Of a stretch of 12,500 bases of DNA, positions 7,201 to 12,500 are shown piece by piece (within the stretch, counting starts at the first letter, position 1; each line of letters starts with the position of its first letter). The notes beneath the pieces are model-generated. The model had not been told where the DNA came from. It saw nothing but the letters and a program-made list of their open reading frames with translations, and did no database searches. A program made the position numbers and the translations under genes. Origin of the DNA: Acropora yongei (taxonomy: Eukaryota > Cnidaria > Anthozoa > Scleractinia > Acroporidae); NCBI GenBank assembly GCA_014634225.1, contig BLFN01000068.1:1556032-1568531 (forward strand), given 5' to 3'.

Positions 7201-8962
7201 ATGCATCATGGTGGATATAAACAGACTGACGATTAAAGGAGTTCAACTGAATTATTTCGCGGGGTGTGCATTAAATTCGAATTCTATAATAACTCATGGC
7301 TTTGCGACCAACCGAGTTGATAGCAAAACTCTTTTTGAACATTTGAGGGCACCTTAAACCGGTTAACCTCCGCGGGGGTCCCCGGTCTGTCTCCTATATT
7401 AAAGGTGGGATGTTTGTTATGTTGACAATATTAAAGTAAACGATATTTTTAATCGTGATATTAATAGTTTTGAAAAGCCGCTTGTTGATATAGTACTGTG
7501 CTGTGTTTTACTAAGAAATTAAACTGTGATTTCATTGCTATTTACAGAAAAAAATGAAATATTTATCACGCCATATGGGAAAAACTGCACTGATTATGTA
7601 CTTGTATGGAATGAAGAGGTGCTGTACCAAAACCTTGCATGGTAATTTTGCTTTTCGTTTGGCTTCAATCTTCTTTCAAAAACTGAAAAGCCCACTACAG
7701 TTTTGCAACAATTGAATTCAAGCATAATTATTCTTCTTCCCTGTCAGTCCTTCAATGAAATGTCATCGGTTCATAAGTAATAAGCGATTAGTGAACCCGT
7801 AGCTGAGCCCTTTAACGGGAAATGGTTCTTAACAAAGTGACTGCAAGATGCATGACTGCTTCCACATTTTAATATGTTTGCCAGAAAATGTAATTTCGTT
7901 AATAAGACATTATTGCAGGAGGTCTGTGGGGTCTTAGAAACGCAGGCTCAGTCAAAACAAATTAAATATCTGAACCTAAGCTTATTAAGACGAATGATTC
8001 ATTTCATTAAAATTTAGCTTTTTCACCGCTTGATGGCCTCTATCTTTGGTCAGTTTTTATGTCGAGTGAATAAGTAAACGTTATAAAACTTTGGGAGACG
8101 TTCCAAAATTAGGTCTTCGGCTGAAAAAGTAATCTTTTTCCCGCAATTTCAATCACTTTAATTTTGGAAGAAAAATTGGCTACTTTTATTAATTCTTGCG
8201 GAATTTATAGTTTTCTACAAAAAGGTCACTTCATCCAGATAGAAGAGAATATTCGTATTCTATCGCTTCCCATAGAGATGGAAAAATAACTTAGGTGTTG
8301 AGCCGTAGTGAGATACCGTCGTACTTTGTTACGGGTCAGAATTCGTGTTATGAGGTTTCAAATCTATGATTACAGATTTCCAAATCGGTATGGTTAGTTT
8401 ATAAGAAACTATTAGTATTGTTAAAATGTCTACTTAACCATAGCTCGGTTCCTTTTGCTCGCCAAAAGCGCGAGGGTAATTTTGGGCTTCTATTCTCGAT
8501 GTATTGTAAACAAAAAAGCAAACGTGATATATTACCGATGATGAGCTTCAGGTTTCAGCTGTTCAAAAGGTTGAAAAATGCTATACACTGGATAAATCAT
8601 AATTGATCATTGGATAATTTATTCTGCAGTGGATAAATAGAGAATACTTTGCATGGGTGCGGAGATTTTGGAATTTGTCTGTCGAGTGTTTAATTCGATA
8701 TTCTCACGAGTGAATGACACAAGAAAAATAAATACCATATACGAGTAACCATGCATTGGTTATGAACAGTAGCGTTATCTAAGTTCCTCTTGAAGCACAA
8801 TGCAATTCTTTTTAAACAAAGTATTGATCACTACCGGAAAAGACAAACTTTGAAAAAGTAATATTCTTGATTAGCTCTGTTCGACGCAGAATGTGCATGT
8901 AGAACAATAAAAGACAAATCAAAGGTAGAGCTCGTAGATAAAGTTCAAGATGATCGTTAATT
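7201..8962. other. Intergenic stretch without a supportable gene
   Basis: The sequence is AT-rich. The open frames are short (62 codons or fewer) and none shows a known motif or a convincing splice structure. A GC-rich patch with CCGCGGGGGTCCCCGG sits near 7370-7387, and three TGGATAA motifs cluster at 8589-8636. Confidence 0.5.
8571..8645. repeat. Cluster of TGGATAA motifs
   Basis: TGGATAA occurs at 8589, 8611 and 8630 within short imperfect repeats (CACTGGATAAAT, ATTGGATAATTT, AGTGGATAAAT). The pattern resembles a coral repeat rich in TTATCCA/TGGATAA that I remember, but no element ends are visible. Confidence 0.3.
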
Positions 8963-8972
8963 ACGTGGGATA

Positions 8973-9074
8973 GCCTGCGTAGCAGGCGTCGAAAGGGGTA
9001 GGGGTAGGGGATAGGGGATAGGGAGGAAGGTAAAAAGGGGAGGGGGATTGGGGAGAGGGAGAGGGGACGCCTGC
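8973..9074. repeat. Left-end hairpin and G-rich tract
   Basis: GCCTGC-GTA-GCAGGC (8973-8987) is a perfect short hairpin. Its second arm, extended to GCAGGCGTC (8982-8990), also pairs with GACGCCTGC (9066-9074). Between them lie GGGGTAGGGGTAGGGGATA and further GGGG runs on the plus strand, which fit a G-quadruplex pattern. Confidence 0.85.
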
Positions 9075-9192
9075 TCTAAGAACCCCCTTTTGTTCATATC
9101 GTCGGACGCTGGCGTCCGCAAATTCCTGATTGGCTGAGCCGTAATGAGTAACATATTGAAATACGCGTTTCACATTTCAACAAACAGTCGAG

Positions 9193-9618
9193 ATGGGAGC
9201 CGTAGAGGTGGACGTCGTAGAGAGTGCTTTGAGAGATGTGAATTTATCAAGTGGTAGAGAAATTGTTTTAAAACCATAGCAAGAATCAGCAGTAAGGCCT
9301 CTTTTAGCCGACAGAGATGTCATGGCGGTTTTGCCGACTGGATACGGCAAGAGTTTAATTCACCAAATGTTTGTACGCGCGAAGAACTACGAGCTAAATG
9401 GTAATGCGGCGATTCTCGTCATTTCGCCACTGAAAAGTATTATCGAAGACCAGTTGCAGGAGATGGAATTGTTGGGCTACCCAGCGAAAGATTTAGCCAA
9501 TTTATCGAACGATGACATTCGCCGATGTAACTTCAAAATTGTGTTTGCAATCGCCGAAAAAGTCAAAGAGAAGCCCTTCCGAGCAATGTTGATGGACTCC
9601 AAATCGAAGTTACATTGA
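9193..9618 (+). pseudogene. RecQ-like superfamily 2 DNA helicase, N-terminal fragment with in-frame stop
   Basis: From ATG 9193 the frame reads MGAVEVDVVESALRDVNLS and on to REIVLKP, then a TAG stop (9277-9279), then QESAVRPLLADRDVMAVLPT. The QESAVRPLL stretch is the Q-motif region and LPTGYGKS (codons 47-54) is the Walker A nucleotide-binding motif. ILVISPLKSIIEDQLQEM is motif Ia, typical of RecQ helicases. FAIAEKVKEKPF follows, and the frame ends SKSKLH-TGA. The DEAH box and the whole second RecA-like domain are missing. Intact relatives would unwind DNA using ATP. Here the early stop and truncation make a working enzyme very unlikely. A TGA in place of CGA (Arg) at the end would fit CpG decay. 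The fragment belongs to the 8971-10271 transposon and faces the zinc-finger fragment. Confidence 0.85.
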
Positions 9619-9625
9619 AACATCT

Positions 9626-9978
9626 CGATCATTCTTGTAAATCGCTTTCCTCTGTTTTATTGCCCGTCGCCGAATCGTTACTGCAGGTAACAGCTGTCTG
9701 AATAATCCCGTATAATTCCGATGCATTTCTTATTTTTCGGCCACAAGACCTACAAACACGCTCTGAAACGCTTGGACTTTTAATCAATGGGAATCCCATC
9801 GATGAACAGCAATCCGCCAACACTGTACCGGGACTCTCTTTCCTTGCAGATTTCGAAAACAGATTTTCGAAAGAAGCTCTTGTGCCCTAATTCTCAATAA
9901 AGCACGAACAGAATCTACAACGATCGTTACATCCTTTTTTCGTCCTCGTTTTGAACATTTCGTGGGAGTCGCGGACAT
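9626..9978 (-). pseudogene. Zinc-finger-type transposon protein, N-terminal fragment with frameshift
   Basis: From ATG 9978 the frame reads MSATPTKCSKRGRKK, then RALLRIRAQELLSKICF and NLQGKRV, before running to a stop at 9784. The coding sense resumes in a second frame near 9840 with ESPGTVLADCCSSMGF and SERVCRSCGRKIRNASELYG, ending about 9629. One lost base in the A/G run near 9840 explains the break. CxxC (CRSC) and the N-terminal KC suggest a zinc-binding module, with one expected Cys apparently replaced (CSKRG). I remember similar proteins beside helicases in coral transposons, but cannot name the family. A DNA-binding or transposase role is inference. It converges on the helicase fragment, with the deletion junction near 9620-9640. 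Confidence 0.6.
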
Positions 9979-10195
9979 TTCCACGTTAAATTTCTGGTTG
10001 TCCAGAACTGAGAATTTCTCGCTTCGATAAATATTTATGCAACGTGAGTTCCCGGAAAATCAAATAAATTTCCGCGTAACCACCGGGTTCCGCCTTGCGT
10101 TCTGATTGGCGAGTTTAGCGACACTTGATTGATAGTAAGCGTAATCGGATTACTAGAAAATTGGTGGGCGTTATGTAAAAACATAGGCTCTTAGA

Positions 10196-10269
10196 GCAGG
10201 CGCTCCCTTCCCCTTTCCCTTTCCCTTTCTTCCTCCCCCCTCCCCCCTTTTTGCGCCTGCCACGCAGGC
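10196..10269. repeat. Right-end hairpin and C-rich (G-rich on minus) tract
   Basis: GCAGGCGC (10196-10203) pairs with GCGCCTGC (10253-10260) across a pyrimidine tract of repeated CCCTTT and CCCCCC runs. GCCTGC-CAC-GCAGGC (10255-10269) forms the terminal hairpin. The layout mirrors the left end with the G-rich strand on minus. Confidence 0.85.
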
Positions 10270-10293
10270 TAACGTGGGAAATCCAAGGTTACT

Positions 10294-10579
10294 CTTGGCT
10301 CCGGTTCGGTGGAAAATGCGGAGTGCGGAGTGTGTAGAATATTTCAATTTCAATATGCTAGTCAACCTCTTTTTGCAATAATCTTTTGTTTACGTATTCG
10401 TTACTGTTCGATGAAAACATAAGGATTTTTAAAGAGTTTAGATTGATTGTTAATATGTTAGGTCACAATATAAAACACTCTTTCAATGAGAATATAAAGG
10501 AATAAGATTATTTGTTGATTTCATATTGAAATTTTCCACACTCCGCACTTTTCGCACTCTCCACCGAACCCTTGGCTCC
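10294..10579. mobile_element. MITE of 268 bp with perfect 9-bp target duplication
   Basis: CTTGGCTCC is found at 10294-10302 and 10571-10579. The element between (10303-10570) starts GGTTCGGTGGAAAATGCG and ends CCACCGAACC. Its arms run about 55 bp, with shared blocks GTGCGGAGTGTG and TTTCAATATG. A 9-bp duplication fits Mutator-like or Merlin-like elements, but the terminal bases alone do not settle which. It has no coding capacity. Confidence 0.85.
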
Positions 10580-11184
10580 GATGTTTTTTGTTACCCGGTA
10601 TCTGGTACATTTCTGACCCACCACTCACGATATGAAATTCTTGATGCATTCTCAACTTCGATTACTTATACCGGGAACTTCTTTTCGCCAAAGTGTTCGC
10701 TATCTTGAACTTTGGCTTCAGGTTCCAATTAGGAAAACGACTTGAAATTAACGAGTCGACGTGTAATCGTCCCTCAAACGGCAAGGTGATCCACTTTCAG
10801 GTCGGGGACAACGAGCAAGCGACAAAAGTTTATTTCATTGTTTTATTGCATGAAAACGTACAAAGTTGAATTAACAGTATTTTTGCTTGCAACATCTCAG
10901 TTGGGTTGTTTCTTTAGTCAACTTGTTGCTCGGCTGTATTTGGCTTTTTCTTTGTCCTGTTGAGAAAGTGAAACATGTGAACCACCGAAGATTAAAGGCT
11001 TTTTGTGATGCATATATGGACAAGTTTCCTCGTCAGAGTTAATTGTCGAAATTGTGTACGTGAATGTATTATATTGTGGGAATTTTATATTGAATTATGG
11101 CTTGCAGCATGATTCACAGTAATTAATCAGGCGATTTTTTGCCGAAGCAATTTAATTTTGTAGGTGTACCATGTGAACTAGTAT
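10580..11184. other. Intergenic/3' flank between the MITE and the four-cysteine gene
   Basis: No convincing gene. On the minus strand a good splice acceptor (CACTTTCTCAACAG, ending at 10957) precedes short open stretches and two AATAAA hexamers near 10828-10846. This could be an alternative or untranslated terminal exon, but no partner exon is evident. Confidence 0.3.
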
Positions 11185-11190
11185 TTTATT
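11185..11190 (-). promoter_or_regulatory. Poly(A) signal AATAAA of the four-cysteine gene
   Basis: TTTATT on the plus strand reads AATAAA on the minus strand, about 130 bases past the TGA at 11319. It is the first canonical hexamer downstream and gives a short 3' UTR. Confidence 0.55.
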
Positions 11191-11318
11191 TTCTCTTATG
11201 GAAGGCAGCAAGTTATCGCACCTATATATACTTGAGAGTGGGCTTGGATTAAAGCATTTACCATGCGTTTTACGCGTTAAAAATGAAAGATTAAACTGCA
11301 ATGATTTTCTTGCCTTTT

Positions 11319-11623
11319 TCAGTCCATGTATTGGTAAACAAAGATGCTATCTTTTTTGGATTTTCCAGAGCCATTCCCGGTTGTCTTGGAAACAGAACAG
11401 TCATTGGATAGGCCATACTTGTTGTAAGATTTTGCAGCGTTTTCATCTGTCCAGCAAATGCTGTTGTCTACGCCAAATATTTTGTAGCCTTTCTTCGCGG
11501 CCAATATCTTGCAGTGTTCGAAGATGGCGTTATTCCCAGATACGCTGGCTACATCGATGTCATAAGCGTTATTCATGGCGGCTGGCGCCTTATTAAGATA
11601 ACAACCAACTGGTTCCCATTTGC
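11319..11623 (-). CDS. Four-cysteine domain 2 and stop, terminal coding exon
   Basis: The acceptor is CTCTCTTCAACAG and the frame ends in TGA at 11321-11319. The open frame extends upstream to an ATG at 11684 with a hydrophobic stretch (IICFFLQLLLLSS) that looks like a signal peptide. The strong acceptor and exact phase match with the upstream exon make that stretch intronic, although a separate start there cannot be excluded. Confidence 0.8.
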
Positions 11624-12149
11624 CTGTTGAAGAGAGTAATAATAATTGTAAGAAAAAACAAATAATTTGCAATTTTGCAGTCAATTTAGGCTAATTTGGA
11701 AGCACTAGTAATGCAAGTTCATTGGATCTCGAAATCGCTGAAAATCCGGTTATAAATTCAACTACTCTCGCGATTCCAGAAAAACAGTAAAAGACAAGAT
11801 TTTGGCAATGTAACGCTTAGGAGTTTGTGAGTTAAAATGCCCTTGTCTACTTTATTACCTTCTTTTTTCTTGTAAACAAAAACAGTGTTCGATTCCATTT
11901 TCCCCGTCTGGTATGATCCCCGCTTTTTGCATTCTTTGGAGCTTCCTAAACTATCATACGAATGTTGTGATGCCGCGGTGCTTCTCCAGCATCCTCTGTC
12001 ATCCATACCAAATAGAATTGTTTCGTCAGTGTCGGCAGTTGCAACGCATGTTTCGTATCGCTTTTTCATCGGACCACCCCTTTTTTTGACGAATTGATCC
12101 TCAAGAGGTCGCATGGTCATTTTGTAGCATCCCAGTGGTTTCCAACCAG
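11319..12149 (-). CDS. Protein with two four-cysteine domains, C-terminal part, two exons
   Basis: Exons 12149-11859 (291 nt) and 11623-11319 (305 nt, ending TGA) join in phase 1 with GT/AG sites, reading VYKKKE-G-KWEPVGCYL. Each exon carries one domain. Domain 1 runs from GWKPLGCYKM through ETCVATA and LFGMDDRGCW to SSKEC and NTVFVYK. Domain 2 runs from KWEPVGCYLN through EHCKILAAKKGYKIFGVD, ICW and SNDC to SIFVYQYMD. Both have four Cys in the same order. The pattern (WxxLGCY, FGxDxxxCW, YGxSxxC, xVFVY) matches a domain I remember in many cnidarian extracellular proteins, distantly WSC-like; its ligand is unknown to me. The N-terminus lies upstream of 12149, perhaps beyond the window, so a signal peptide cannot be confirmed. 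Confidence 0.8.
11859..12149 (-). CDS. Four-cysteine domain 1 exon
   Basis: The acceptor is TTATTGTCCTAG and the donor GTAATA. At 291 nt with phase 1 at both ends it is a symmetrical module that could be skipped or duplicated without breaking the frame. It encodes one complete domain with a basic insert (VKKRGGPMKKR) after the first Cys. Confidence 0.8.
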
Positions 12150-12491
12150 CTAGGACAATAAAAATGATAAACGGTAATTGATCAAAATGAAGCAATTGGT
12201 TAACTGTACGTCACAATTAAGTGACGAAGACGAGAGTTTTAACTTCAAGTCGTTGAAATTGTGCAGGTAGTATTGAGATTTTATCTAATATCTTTATCCT
12301 CTTCCGTTGGGTTGAGAAAGGATCCAGAAGGAATGAAAGTGGGTCTTTTCCTCGCGTAGTATTGTTCTTATATAATAATGGCAGAATGCACAGTTTAGAG
12401 GAGAACCTCATGTCGAAGGTAAGATTGTAATTGTTGCTGCATCCGATGTGCAACAGAAACCATTGCTCATATTAGTGATAAATATACTTAC

Positions 12492-12500
12492 ACTGCACGC
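12492..12500 (-). CDS. Possible upstream exon end of the four-cysteine gene, at the window edge
   Basis: The minus strand reads GCGTGCAGT then GTAAGTATAT, a near-perfect splice donor. A phase-1 end would join the exon at 12149. Only nine exon bases are in view, so the coding content cannot be checked. Confidence 0.35.

Larger units (their letters stand above)
8963..10279. mobile_element. Helicase-bearing DNA transposon, internally deleted, with perfect 8-bp target duplication
   Basis: ACGTGGGA occurs at 8963-8970 and 10272-10279. Between them is a 1,301-bp element (8971-10271). Its left end is TAGCCTGCGTAGCAGGCG; its reverse-complemented right end is TAGCCTGCGTGGCAGGCG. Inner matching blocks (GCCTGCTCTAAGA) extend the terminal repeats to about 110 bp. 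Each end carries a hairpin, a G-rich tract and the start of a gene pointing inward. Both genes stop short near the middle, so this looks like a deletion copy of a larger element with convergent genes. CTGATTGGC, a CCAAT-type box, occurs inside both ends. The superfamily is not assigned. Confidence 0.85.

Noticed and set aside
7557..7720. Short plus-strand open frame starting MKYLSRHMGKTALIMYLYGM
   Set aside because: It has no signal peptide, domain or splice context; it is probably chance in AT-rich DNA.
8957..9173. Proline-rich open frames on the minus strand at the left end of the helicase transposon
   Set aside because: They are translations of the G-rich tract and terminal repeat (Pro-Leu runs from CCCCTA-type repeats), not proteins.
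11632..11684. Hydrophobic start (IICFFLQLLLLSS) in front of the second four-cysteine domain, resembling a signal peptide
   Set aside because: A strong acceptor (CTCTCTTCAACAG) and an exact phase match to the upstream exon make this intron. Pyrimidine-rich introns often translate as Leu/Phe-rich stretches. A separate start is possible but less likely.
12150..12195. ATG and hydrophobic run (LPFIIFIVLAG) before the first four-cysteine domain
   Set aside because: The TTATTGTCCTAG acceptor gives the same phase-1 start as the next exon, so the hydrophobic run is read from the polypyrimidine tract.

Overview
This window is eukaryotic, AT-rich, intron-containing genomic DNA. It most likely comes from an anthozoan cnidarian such as a stony coral. 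The reasons are the two secreted-type genes with phase-1 exon modules, a SINE with a tRNA-related head of a kind I remember from marine invertebrates, and a helicase-bearing DNA transposon of a type I remember from coral genomes. The species call is inference. There are no bacterial operons, rRNA genes or CRISPR arrays.

Layout. Positions 1-4,710 hold the 5' part of a minus-strand gene for a secreted discoidin (F5/8 type C) protein. I joined six exons by hand: a signal-peptide start exon, a 15-nt microexon, three exons making one complete discoidin domain, and an exon starting a second discoidin domain that continues off the left edge. All junctions carry GT/AG and the reading frame is open for 239 codons. 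Its introns hold a 152-bp tandem duplication, an inverted repeat, a small foldback, a tRNA-like element and a SINE.

Positions 4,879-7,196 are a DNA transposon with imperfect 35-bp terminal inverted repeats, AAAT on both flanks and many subterminal AATGCGTT-type motifs. It lies about 170 bp upstream of the discoidin start codon. A second foldback element (6,396-6,980) is nested in it. I see no intact transposase.

Positions 7,201-8,962 show no supportable gene. Positions 8,971-10,271 are a 1,301-bp transposon with a perfect 8-bp target duplication (ACGTGGGA). It carries the broken 5' end of a RecQ-like helicase on the plus strand and, facing it, the broken 5' end of a zinc-finger protein on the minus strand. 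Both ends carry hairpins and G-rich tracts. Fourteen bp beyond its target duplication lies the duplication of a 268-bp MITE with a perfect 9-bp target duplication (CTTGGCTCC).

Positions 11,185-12,500 hold the 3' end of a second minus-strand gene. Two phase-1 exons encode two related four-cysteine domains, followed by a stop codon and a poly(A) signal. A splice donor at the right edge may end the preceding exon.

Both host genes look extracellular, but nothing in the sequence shows that they work together. The main pattern is two genes separated by about 6 kb of nested and adjacent mobile DNA.
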